DNA from: Lentisphaerota bacterium
Lineage (GTDB): Bacteria; Verrucomicrobiota; Lentisphaeria; Victivallales; Victivallaceae
DNA: 64,000 nucleotides
Assembly (NCBI GenBank): GCA_015061685.1
Contig: SUWD01000006.1
Span: forward strand, 1 to 64,000
Direction: 5' to 3'
Below, one piece after another: positions 1 to 7,090 of this stretch (position 1 is the first letter of the stretch; each line of letters opens with the position of its first letter). Made by a program: the position numbers and the translations under genes. The notes beneath the pieces are model-generated. The model was not told the origin of the DNA. It ran no database searches and saw only the letters and a program-made list of their open reading frames with translations.

Positions 1-1
1 T

Positions 2-127
2 CCCAACGCTCATGTCCGCCGACTTTTGCTTGCCGAATTGCAGCGGAATCACGAAAAATTACGGGAAAAAGTAAAAGTTGTCCGCTTAAAGCATCTGAAA
101 AAACAACAAAACCAGAAGGAGGTTTGA
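2..127 (+). CDS. C-terminal end of an unidentified protein (5' truncated by window edge)
   Basis: An open frame runs from the first bases to a TGA at 125-127 and encodes about 41 residues. It begins PNAHVRRLLLAELQRN and ends in a strongly basic tail rich in K, R and Q (KHLKKQQNQKEV). The composition suggests a helical, nucleic-acid-binding C-terminus, but no family can be named from this fragment. The stop lies next to the Shine-Dalgarno sequence of the next gene, so the two are probably co-transcribed. Only the reading frame and the close coupling support it as a gene. Confidence 0.5.
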   Translation, partial: PNAHVRRLLLAELQRNHEKLREKVKVVRLKHLKKQQNQKEV

Positions 128-129
128 GT

Positions 130-651
130 ATGCTTACTTACACTGTTTCATCCAGCCAACTTGCCGAAAGGGATATTTATGAGATCAAGGAAGTTTCTTC
201 GCTTGCGGAGTTTCTGAAACCGGAAAATTCGCTTTGCATCGTCAAAACTCCTTTCGAAGGAACCAGACCGGAAATGATCCGCATTGATGGCAAAGACAAA
301 AATGGCGAACCGATGCGGATCTATCTGGATAATTGCTCCCGTAATTTGGGATATTTGAAAAGCAAACTTGACAGAACCTTATATTCGCCGTTTCTTTTTA
401 TTTCGTGGAAACAAAAAGGCTTTCATACTTTCAAGTTGGTAAAGGAGCGTCAAACGCTGGCTGAATTTCCGGATTTTCAGTCGGCATTGGAGGTTTATTT
501 CCCGGACGGCTTTATTCCGGAACATAGTTATCGCCGCAATCGGACTGTTTTTGAACTGTGGTGCAGATCAATAAAGCGGCACAATTTGTTTGTGGATTTA
601 TTGACTGTACTTGACCGAAAAATTGCAAAAATGAAAAAGGAGACATTATGA
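130..651 (+). CDS. Hypothetical protein, 173 aa
   Basis: I do not recognise this protein. It is soluble-looking, has no signal peptide or membrane segment, and mixes acidic and basic stretches with several aromatic motifs (SPFLFISWKQKGFHTFKL around residues 86-104). The ATG at 130 is preferred over a TTG at 124 because AAGGAGG at 116-122 sits 7 bases before the ATG and only 1 base before the TTG. The stop overlaps the ATG of the next gene (ATGA at 648-651), so it is translationally coupled to the DnaB-like gene and probably works with it. Confidence 0.6.
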   Translation: MLTYTVSSSQLAERDIYEIKEVSSLAEFLKPENSLCIVKTPFEGTRPEMIRIDGKDKNGEPMRIYLDNCSRNLGYLKSKLDRTLYSPFLFISWKQKGFHTFKLVKERQTLAEFPDFQSALEVYFPDGFIPEHSYRRNRTVFELWCRSIKRHNLFVDLLTVLDRKIAKMKKETL

Positions 652-1373
652 TCTCTACCGGATTTTCAGCTCTTGACAACTGTATCGGCGGTTTGAAAAA
701 GGGTAAACTCTATTGCCTTGCCGGATTCAATTTCACTCCGGCGTGGGATGTGGAGCATTTTGCTGTCAATATGATCGCAAACGCCGGCAGAAGCGGTTTT
801 GTTTATGCGGATTCATGGGGCGGCAACAATCCGGAAGTTTGGGAAAATAAAATTTTTTTCTCGGTCGGAGAACACGGCAACGCTGTTGATTTTCTGCCCG
901 ATGTAAACAATGGTTTCCGTTTATATCAGGATAAGGCGGTCAAAACTGCAAGGATCGAAGAAATCTGCGGCAGATTCTCGGCTTTGCAACGGATAACACC
1001 CTTTGATATTGCTGTTTTTGATATGCAGAAAATCTATCTGCCAAAGAGAAAATATCCATACACCAGCGGCAAAAGAGCCAACCATATCACCGGGATTTTT
1101 CAAAAACTGGCGGATGTTCATAATATCCCAATCATTCTGTTGGATGAATTCTGTAACTTTGAGTTGAAAGATACTGCTCCTGCTATTCAACTCAAAACGA
1201 CTGCATACAGCAATGCTTTGCAGAAAAATGTCGAAAATCTGATCGTTATCTCCCGGCAAACGTGTCAGGATACACAGTTTGATCTGGCAGTTTTTCAGCA
1301 AGGGAAAAGCGTGGCAGAGTTTGAAGTTTGTTCGCAGGTTGAAGCCGATATTTCTCCGGGAAATAACAAATAA
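648..1373 (+). CDS. DnaB/RecA-fold protein with a degenerate Walker A
   Basis: The first 20 residues (STGFSALDNCIGGLKKGKL) match the opening of the DnaB-helicase C-terminal domain, which normally continues into an AGRPxxGKT Walker A. Here the loop reads AGFNFTPAWD (residues 25-34) with no Gly-Lys-Thr/Ser. A Walker-B-like strand, FDIAVFD, lies at 119-125, where DnaB has an IDYLQL-type strand, and a later IILLDE strand at 162-167 parallels the DnaB VIALSQ strand. At 241 aa it corresponds to the helicase domain alone, without the DnaB N-terminal domain. Inferred: a RecA-like fold without normal ATP hydrolysis, perhaps a regulator or a partner of a helicase or replication complex. The fold assignment rests on motif order only. 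Confidence 0.6.
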   Translation: MISTGFSALDNCIGGLKKGKLYCLAGFNFTPAWDVEHFAVNMIANAGRSGFVYADSWGGNNPEVWENKIFFSVGEHGNAVDFLPDVNNGFRLYQDKAVKTARIEEICGRFSALQRITPFDIAVFDMQKIYLPKRKYPYTSGKRANHITGIFQKLADVHNIPIILLDEFCNFELKDTAPAIQLKTTAYSNALQKNVENLIVISRQTCQDTQFDLAVFQQGKSVAEFEVCSQVEADISPGNNK

Positions 1374-1458
1374 AGTGATTGCAAAAAGAGCAACTGTAAA
1401 GTATAATATGAAAAAATATAAATAAGCTGGATAGGTCGGATAGGAGGAATGTCTGACA

Positions 1459-1977
1459 ATGGAAGACGCAGAAAAACAAGCTTGGCGAAAAGTTTCTCAA
1501 TGGGCACCCGAAATAGAACAGAAAAAATTTAATGCTTGGGTCGTAAAAAAAGCAGCATCTTTGTGGAAACGGGATAAAAGCAAATTGTCAAAAATAGATG
1601 ATACAAAAAAATTTAACGATGGCGAAAAACGGGCTGAATATCGGGATGCTATATATAAGGCGATAGCAGCAATGGAAGTAAATAAATGTCCATATACCGG
1701 CGATAAATTGGAGTGGGAAAAAATCGGAACTTGGAAAAACGATGATGCCAAAGCAGAAGGTAAGGATTTCAAAAAGAAATTTGCTTTGATGCCGACAATT
1801 GATCATAAAAATGCAGAACCGAAACCGGATTTCGTTATATGTTCATGGATCGCAAACGATGCTAAAAACGATTTGACCCAAGAAGACTTTATTAAGTTGT
1901 GCAAAACAGTTTTAACGCACAATGGCTATACAGTATCCGCCCCATCCGGCATATCCGGCTTGTCACAGGAAAACTGA
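1459..1977 (+). CDS. Hypothetical protein, possible HNH-like fold
   Basis: A 172-aa soluble protein. KCPYTGDKLEW (near residue 76) followed by PTIDHKN (near 113) and then CSWIANDAKNDL resembles the spacing of HNH nuclease domains, in which a CxxC knuckle precedes a DH pair and a later N-x-x-K. The usual zinc cysteines are not complete: the first knuckle has a single Cys. It could therefore be a degenerate or metal-binding HNH relative, or unrelated. The N-terminal half is rich in W, K and E (AWRKVSQWAPEIEQKKF). AGGAGG at 1442-1447 lies 11 bases before the ATG at 1459. It sits 85 bp after the DnaB-like gene. Confidence 0.45.
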   Translation: MEDAEKQAWRKVSQWAPEIEQKKFNAWVVKKAASLWKRDKSKLSKIDDTKKFNDGEKRAEYRDAIYKAIAAMEVNKCPYTGDKLEWEKIGTWKNDDAKAEGKDFKKKFALMPTIDHKNAEPKPDFVICSWIANDAKNDLTQEDFIKLCKTVLTHNGYTVSAPSGISGLSQEN

Positions 1978-1980
1978 TTT

Positions 1981-2910
1981 ATGGCGTACCCTATTGAAGA
2001 AAAATTAGTTATTGCAGTTGCATCCAGTGCACTCTTTGCACTGGATGAAGCCGATACCGTATTCCGCGACGAGGGCGTGCGCGCCTATCGGGAGTATCAG
2101 CGGGAACACGAAAACGATGTGCTGTCTCCGGGGATAGCGTTTCCCTTTGTGCGGAGATTTCTGGAACTCAATACCGTTTTCCCGGAACGCCAGCCCGCAG
2201 AAGTTGTTTTGCTTTCCCGCAATGATTCTGATACCGGAATGAGAGTTTTCAATTCGATTGAGCATTACAAGCTCGGCATCATCCGGGCGGCGTTTACCCG
2301 CGGCAACTCCCCGTTCCGCTACATTCCGGCGTATAACGTTTCCCTCTTTCTTTCCGGCAATGAATTTGATGTAACTGAAGCACTTAACAACGGTTATCCG
2401 GCGGGGCTGGTGCTGCCCAGTGCCGCAAATGATGATGCCAGTGATGCCGAATTGCGGGTAGCATTTGACTTTGACGGTGTGATCGCTGATGACAGTGCCG
2501 AAAAGATTTTCCAAACCGAAGGTATCAAAGCGTTTTATGATTCCGAAACCGCCAATGCGGAAACTGCCATCTCCCCCGGCCCATTGGGCGATCTTTTCCG
2601 CAAACTCGGCAATTTGCGGAATTTGGAAGATGAACGGGAGGAAAGTGATCCCCAGTACAAGCGTTTTCTCAAAACTTCCATCGTCACCGCCCGCAGTGCC
2701 CCGGCGCACCGCCGGGTGATCCACACGCTCCGCAGCTGGAACATCACCGTTGATGAAACCCATTTCCTTGGCGGCATGGATAAGGGCAGAATATTGGAAA
2801 CGCTGAAACCGCACATTTTCTTTGACGATCAGCAGCACCCGCATCTGGAGGCCGCCCAGAAATTCACGCCGTCAGTACATATTCCATTCGGCATAGCAGC
2901 AAAGAAGTGA
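1981..2910 (+). CDS. Cytosolic 5'-nucleotidase family protein
   Basis: The 309-aa protein matches the PF06189-type 5'-nucleotidase family in length and order of motifs: an early VVLLSRNDSDTG block (75-86), a SPFRYIPAYNVSLFLSGN block (110-127) and the HAD-like DFDGVIADD motif (163-171) that carries the nucleophile aspartates. Known family activity is dephosphorylation of nucleoside 5'-monophosphates. It starts 3 bp after the HNH-like gene and ends 3 bp before an mraY-type gene, so it is operonic with both. MraY releases UMP, so a UMP phosphatase directly upstream could pull that reaction forward; this link is inference. Confidence 0.85.
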   Translation: MAYPIEEKLVIAVASSALFALDEADTVFRDEGVRAYREYQREHENDVLSPGIAFPFVRRFLELNTVFPERQPAEVVLLSRNDSDTGMRVFNSIEHYKLGIIRAAFTRGNSPFRYIPAYNVSLFLSGNEFDVTEALNNGYPAGLVLPSAANDDASDAELRVAFDFDGVIADDSAEKIFQTEGIKAFYDSETANAETAISPGPLGDLFRKLGNLRNLEDEREESDPQYKRFLKTSIVTARSAPAHRRVIHTLRSWNITVDETHFLGGMDKGRILETLKPHIFFDDQQHPHLEAAQKFTPSVHIPFGIAAKK

Positions 2911-2913
2911 AAA

Positions 2914-4071
2914 ATGCTCTATTACCTGCACAATTTCAGCGATTTTTTTGGTCCCTTGCGGCTGTTTGAGTACATCTCATTCCGTGCCGAAGGAGCGTTT
3001 TTTACGGCTTTTTTGCTGACGATATTTGCCATACCTCCCTTGCTGCCGTTTTATCAAAAGCATTGTATTCAGAAATCCTCCCGTACCAATGGCGGCAAAA
3101 AGCCCCACAAACCTTTGATGGGTGGAGTGGTCATTATTGGTGCGGTAGTGTTTTCTGCTTTGTTGTGGGGGATGATCAGCGACCGTAAACTTGTGGTTTT
3201 TATTCTGGCAACACTGGCGTTGGCAACCTTGGGTTTTGTGGATGACTTTATCAAACTCAAATATTTACGGCAGGAACGTGACGGAGTGAAACGCAAGACC
3301 AAGATCATTGTGCAGGCGATTATTTCGGTAGTTGCAATTTATGCACTTTACAAAACGCACGGAACGGTTACTATGAAAATATTTCTGCCCTGCTTCAAAC
3401 AGGCGTTTCAGTTTGTGCCGGGCAGTGAAAATATTTCCGTAATGACTCCTTTTTCAAGTGAAGCGTGGTTCACAATGCCACTCTTTATTATGCCGCTTTG
3501 TTTGATTTTCATGCTTTTACTTAATTTCGGAGTGCTTTTCTGTGCCAGCAACGGCGTGAATCTTACCGATGGCAAAGACGGGTTGGCTTCGGGCTGTATG
3601 ATTTTTGCGACACTGGCATTTGCGGTGATTTCGTATCTCTCCGGACATAAAATATTTGCTGAATATCTTAATATTCCCTTTGTTCCAGGAGCGGGCGAAG
3701 TCGGCATTTACGCCTGTGCCATTGCCGGAGCGTGTATGGGATTCCTATGGCACAACTGCGAACCTGCCAGCTTGATCATGGGCGACACCGGCAGTCTGGC
3801 TCTCGGCGGAGCATTGTCGCTGATTGCCATTATGCTCGGTCAGCAGGTATTGCTGTTCATCATCGGCGGAGTCTTTATCATCGAACTTGGTTCATCATTC
3901 ATTCAGCAGAAATATTACCGGTTGACCGGCGGCAAAAGAATATTTTTGATGGCTCCGCTGCACCATCATTATGAGAAAAAAGGGATTCCGGACAGTCGAA
4001 TAACCATCCGCTTCTGGATCATCGCCATTCTTTTTGCCATGATCGGCCTTGCCACTTTGAAGATACGATAG
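2914..4071 (+). CDS. mraY: Divergent MraY-type phospho-N-acetylmuramoyl-pentapeptide transferase (paralogue 1)
   Basis: A polytopic membrane protein of 385 aa that keeps the catalytic Asp pair (FVDD, D110-D111), NLTDGKDGLASG (216-227), MGDTGSLALGG (D291) and the LHHHYEKKG loop (349-357). These define the MraY family, which transfers phospho-MurNAc-pentapeptide from UDP to undecaprenyl phosphate. The cytoplasmic loop that normally reads KxGTPTMGG is KKPHKPLMGG here, and about 25 residues are inserted around 155-185 relative to the second copy at 38554. All catalytic residues are present but the substrate loop is changed, so a different UDP-sugar is possible. It is not in a division/cell-wall (dcw) cluster and follows the 5'-nucleotidase by 3 bp. 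Confidence 0.85.
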   Translation: MLYYLHNFSDFFGPLRLFEYISFRAEGAFFTAFLLTIFAIPPLLPFYQKHCIQKSSRTNGGKKPHKPLMGGVVIIGAVVFSALLWGMISDRKLVVFILATLALATLGFVDDFIKLKYLRQERDGVKRKTKIIVQAIISVVAIYALYKTHGTVTMKIFLPCFKQAFQFVPGSENISVMTPFSSEAWFTMPLFIMPLCLIFMLLLNFGVLFCASNGVNLTDGKDGLASGCMIFATLAFAVISYLSGHKIFAEYLNIPFVPGAGEVGIYACAIAGACMGFLWHNCEPASLIMGDTGSLALGGALSLIAIMLGQQVLLFIIGGVFIIELGSSFIQQKYYRLTGGKRIFLMAPLHHHYEKKGIPDSRITIRFWIIAILFAMIGLATLKIR

Positions 4072-4117
4072 TAAAAAAAAAGCGGCAAGATTTCTCCAGC
4101 CGCCCGGAGAATAAATG

Positions 4118-4265
4118 GTTAATGTCCCGAATTTTGTGAAATTGACATGTCAAGTTGTATAACTTTGCCGTCATTGTCAGATATCGAACATACCGCACTG
4201 GCAGTGATTTGTCAACCGGGTAAACCGGGGTTGCAAAGATTTTTTACAAAAATTGAGACAACACC
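4118..4265 (+). mobile_element. Short inverted-repeat element, 148 bp, copy A (internally deleted)
   Basis: The left end GTTAATGTCCCGAATTTTG and the inverse of the right end share the pattern seen in the larger copies at 21476 and 25005. A perfect 8-bp direct repeat, AATAAATG, flanks it at 4110-4117 and 4266-4273, as expected for a target-site duplication. The interior keeps the GTGATTTGTCAA...CCGG block and the AAAGATTTTTT right end of the longer copies but lacks their central hairpin. It carries no coding capacity, so it resembles a MITE-like non-autonomous element. No transposase is in the window. Confidence 0.75.
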
Positions 4266-4386
4266 AATAAATGATTTATTGTTTCAGTCACGATCGCTGT
4301 CGATCAGATATTGACGGTATCCGTAAGCGTTGGATTCTCCCGCATTCACCAAATCATCTTATAATAATAGTCTTTTTGAAGAATCG

Positions 4387-4419
4387 TTCCCGGAAAAGTG
4401 CAAAGTTATCCGGCGGTAA
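4387..4419 (+). pseudogene. 3' remnant of a lost BspA-type LRR gene
   Basis: Eleven codons encode FPEKCKVIRR and a stop. This is almost the same as the last residues (FPENCKVIRR) of the intact leucine-rich-repeat gene that ends at 6078. The remnant opens the left 315-bp direct repeat, so it looks like the tail of a former upstream copy left after a tandem duplication and deletion. Confidence 0.55.
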
Positions 4420-4562
4420 AGTCAACCGGAAAAATCAAACATGGTTTGGTGTATCGTTCTGCGGGAGCTGTCAGGGCTTCTGCGGGCGGCGGCCGATTTC
4501 CTGAAATTCAGTCTTCGCCAGACTTTTTTACAATTTTTTCAAAGCGATATCAGGGGATAAAG

Positions 4563-4590
4563 TTGAAAAGCTGAGAATATATGCTATTGT
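4563..4590 (+). promoter_or_regulatory. Putative sigma-70 promoter for the LRR gene
   Basis: TTGAAA at 4563-4568, a 16-bp spacer ending in GC, and TATTGT at 4585-4590. It lies about 160 bp before the LRR start and inside the 315-bp repeat, so the same promoter recurs at 6222-6249 before the acetyltransferase gene. Confidence 0.5.
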
Positions 4591-4752
4591 AATGCATCGT
4601 TCGGGGCTTTCTTGTTAAATATTAAGGATTTGGTCGTTTTTAATATATAACAAATCCCGACAATTTCAATTAACTCCGGTAATTTTTACCGGACGGTAGT
4701 GTAAAAAACTCAAATTTTATGATTCTGATACACAACCAGAAAGAAAAACAAC

Positions 4753-6078
4753 ATGAAAAAACTTGCCTTATTTGCCACGCTTTTTGCGGTCGTTACGGCA
4801 TTCGCCGGGAATTTTGAAGCGGAATGTCAAAAAGTGGAAATGTGGATTGCTGAAACATTTACTAAAGCAAATCCCTCTTTCCGGTTGCAGCATAATATTT
4901 TGCGGCGTATCCGCAACACCAAAGGCAGTGATAAAGAAAAAATCGCCGCCTTGCATTCAAAGTTCCCCAAAGCCTTCGGCGAAGGGTGGAAGAGCAAACT
5001 TGCAGCCGCCAAACAACAGGGGATAACTTTTTCTTCCGATAACAAAACGCTGTTGAAATGTCCGAAAAATGTCACTTCCGTAGTTATTCCCTCTTGCGTC
5101 ACAACCATCGGAGCAAATGCGTTTGGCTGGTGTGTAAATTTGACCAGTGTAACGATCCCGAATAGTGTCACGACCATCGGCGACTGGGCGTTTAACGGGT
5201 GTGAAAATTTGACCGGTATCACGATTCCCTACAGCGTTACAACCATCGGGGATAATGCGTTTGAGGCATGTTTCAATTTAACCAGTATCACGCTCCCCGA
5301 CAGTGTTACGACCATCGGCAATTATGCGTTTTGGGGGTGTCGCAATTTGACCAGTGTAACGATCCCGAACAGTGTTACGACCATCGGCAATTGTGCGTTT
5401 GCTGGGTGTGAAAATTTGACCAGTGTAACGATCCCTGACAGTGTCACAACCATCGGTGAAGCGGCGTTTCAGAAAGTGCAAAAAGTTCAAGTATCAGCTG
5501 GCAATACCGTTTTTAAGGAGGATGACAGCGGAGCATTGCTGGATATGAAAAACAACCGTTTGCTCTATCTTCCCGGTGGATTCCGGGGGGAATACATTGT
5601 TCTGGAAGGGATCACGACCATCGGCAATCATGCGTTTTCGAGGTGTAAAAATTTGACCAGTGTTACCATCCCCAACAGTGTCACAACCATCGGAGGAAGT
5701 GCGTTTCATGGGTGTGAAAATTTGACCAGTGTTACCATCCCCAACAGTGTCACAACCATCGGTGAAGGGGCATTTAGCTGGTGTGTAAATTTGACCAGTG
5801 TAACGATCCCTGACAGTGTCACGACCATCGGCAATCATGCGTTTAGCTGGTGTAAAAATTTGACCAGTGTTACCATCCCGAACAGTGTCACGACCATCGG
5901 CAATTATGCGTTTTTTGAGTGTGAAAAGTTGACCAGTATCACAATTCCCGGCAGTGTCACGACCATCGGTGAAAAGGCGTTTTGGGGATGTCGCTATTTG
6001 ACCAGTATCGCCATCCCCCGGAGGTGTGAAGTAGGACAAGATGCTTTCCCGGAAAATTGCAAAGTTATCCGGCGGTAA
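4753..6078 (+). CDS. Secreted BspA-type leucine-rich-repeat protein
   Basis: A signal peptide (MKKLALFATLFAVVTAFAG) is followed by a short helical region and about a dozen 23-residue repeats of the form NLTSVTIPNSVTTIGxxAF, the LRR_5/BspA (Treponema pallidum-type) pattern. The repeat run is interrupted at about residues 240-290 by a non-repeat segment (VQVSAGNTVFKEDDSGALL) typical of BspA proteins. Such proteins are usually surface-exposed and mediate adhesion or binding. The DNA of the repeats is nearly identical (ttgaccagtgtaacgatccc recurs), so copy number may change by recombination. The C-terminus ends shortly after the last repeat, with no visible cell-wall anchor. It is bracketed by 315-bp direct repeats. 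Confidence 0.85.
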   Translation: MKKLALFATLFAVVTAFAGNFEAECQKVEMWIAETFTKANPSFRLQHNILRRIRNTKGSDKEKIAALHSKFPKAFGEGWKSKLAAAKQQGITFSSDNKTLLKCPKNVTSVVIPSCVTTIGANAFGWCVNLTSVTIPNSVTTIGDWAFNGCENLTGITIPYSVTTIGDNAFEACFNLTSITLPDSVTTIGNYAFWGCRNLTSVTIPNSVTTIGNCAFAGCENLTSVTIPDSVTTIGEAAFQKVQKVQVSAGNTVFKEDDSGALLDMKNNRLLYLPGGFRGEYIVLEGITTIGNHAFSRCKNLTSVTIPNSVTTIGGSAFHGCENLTSVTIPNSVTTIGEGAFSWCVNLTSVTIPDSVTTIGNHAFSWCKNLTSVTIPNSVTTIGNYAFFECEKLTSITIPGSVTTIGEKAFWGCRYLTSIAIPRRCEVGQDAFPENCKVIRR

Positions 6079-6360
6079 AGTCAACCGGAAAAATCAAACA
6101 GGGTTTGGAGTGCCGCTCTGCGGGAGCTGTCAGGGCTTCTGCGGGCGGCGGCCGATTTCCAGAAATTCAGTCTCCGCCTGACTTTTTTACGATTTTTTCA
6201 AAGCGATATCAGGGGATAACGTTGAAAAGTTGAGAATAGATGCTATTGTAATACACTGTTCGGGGCTTTCTTGTTAAATATTAAGGATTTGGTCGTTTTT
6301 AATATATAACAAGTCCCGACAATTTCAATTAACTCCGGTAATTTTTACCGGACAGTAGTG
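6046..6360 (+). repeat. Right copy of the 315-bp direct repeat
   Basis: It covers the last codons of the LRR gene and nearly all of the 315-bp gap to the acetyltransferase gene, mirroring 4387-4701. It ends at the tagtg motif, after which the two copies diverge. It carries a second copy of the promoter at 6222-6249. Confidence 0.85.
6222..6249 (+). promoter_or_regulatory. Putative promoter for the acetyltransferase gene (duplicate of 4563-4590)
   Basis: TTGAAA at 6222-6227, 16-bp spacer, TATTGT at 6244-6249. It is the duplicated copy of the LRR-gene promoter and lies about 145 bp before the start at 6394, so both genes may share control. Confidence 0.5.
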
Positions 6361-6393
6361 ATACTATTCTTGTAATCAGGAACAGACAGAAAT

Positions 6394-7038
6394 ATGAAAA
6401 ACAAACCGATCCTTTGCAAACCCGTCCCCGGCGGCATGACCGAACAGGAAAAAGCCGAAGCCGGACTGCTTTACAACCCCAATACCACCACCGAAATGGC
6501 GGATTTCCGCTTCAAAATCCAGGATGCCATTTATGAATACAACCTGTTACGTCCGTCACAGGTTCAGGAAAGACGGGATTTCCTCGCCAAAATTTTCGGC
6601 AGGATCGGGAAAAACTGCAATATCCTCCCGCCTTTCAGATGCGATTACGGATTCCGGATCGAGGTCGGAGAGAACTTTTTCGCCAATTACAACTTTATCG
6701 TGCTGGACGGCAATACCTGCCGTTTCGGTGACAATGTCTGGATCGCCCCCAATGTTTCGATTTTAGCCGCCGGACACCCGCTGGATATGCAGGACCGGAT
6801 CGACGGCTGGGAATATGCTTTCCCGGTAACCGTCGGCAATAACGTCTGGATCGGCGGATCGGTCACCATCATCGGCGGAGTTACCATCGGAGACAATGCC
6901 GTAATCGCCGCAGGATCTGTGGTCATCCGGGATGTACCGGCGGATACGCTGGTCGCCGGAAACCCTGCCCGGGTCATCCGCAAAATCACTGCCGAAGACC
7001 GAAAGAAATATAAGTGGGCCAAGCAGGATCAAAAATAG
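6394..7038 (+). CDS. Maltose/galactoside O-acetyltransferase family protein (left-handed beta-helix)
   Basis: The 214-aa protein fits the LacA/Maa/NodL sugar O-acetyltransferase family. It has the N-terminal maltose-acetyltransferase-like helix (EMADFRFKIQDAIYEYNLL), hexapeptide repeats (IGDNAVIAAGSVV) and the catalytic His in AAGHPLD (H128). Known activity is acetyl-CoA-dependent acetylation of a hexose hydroxyl. It is slightly longer than E. coli Maa (about 183 aa), through extra residues at both ends. The start at 6394 has only a weak ribosome site. The exact sugar cannot be told. Confidence 0.85.
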   Translation: MKNKPILCKPVPGGMTEQEKAEAGLLYNPNTTTEMADFRFKIQDAIYEYNLLRPSQVQERRDFLAKIFGRIGKNCNILPPFRCDYGFRIEVGENFFANYNFIVLDGNTCRFGDNVWIAPNVSILAAGHPLDMQDRIDGWEYAFPVTVGNNVWIGGSVTIIGGVTIGDNAVIAAGSVVIRDVPADTLVAGNPARVIRKITAEDRKKYKWAKQDQK

Positions 7039-7090
7039 GCATTACCTCTGGAAAAGTAATTCAGAAAGATCAAATTCAAGGAAAATCATC

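Larger units (their letters stand above)
4387..4701 (+). repeat. Left copy of a 315-bp direct repeat
   Basis: This stretch aligns without indels to 6046-6360 at a constant offset of 1659 bp, with roughly nine in ten bases identical by eye. It contains the LRR gene tail, a G+C-rich segment (gcgggcggcggcc) and a promoter-like pair at 4563-4590. Together with the right copy it brackets the LRR gene. Of the 681 bp between the MraY gene and the LRR gene, the 148-bp element and this repeat explain most; the remaining bases at 4274-4386 and 4702-4752 show nothing I can name. Confidence 0.85.

Noticed and set aside
2005..2844. Long minus-strand open frame opposite the 5'-nucleotidase
   Set aside because: The plus-strand gene has clear family motifs; the antisense frame has none.
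4271..4504. Short open frame before the LRR gene
   Set aside because: It crosses the end of the mobile element and the LRR remnant in another frame, and has no ribosome site.
4753..6078. Possible CRISPR or tandem DNA repeat
   Set aside because: The repeats are in frame and encode a standard BspA-type leucine-rich repeat.
5494..6084. Long open frame on the minus strand across the LRR gene
   Set aside because: It is a shadow of the periodic LRR coding repeats; it has no ribosome site and the protein is a low-complexity repeat.
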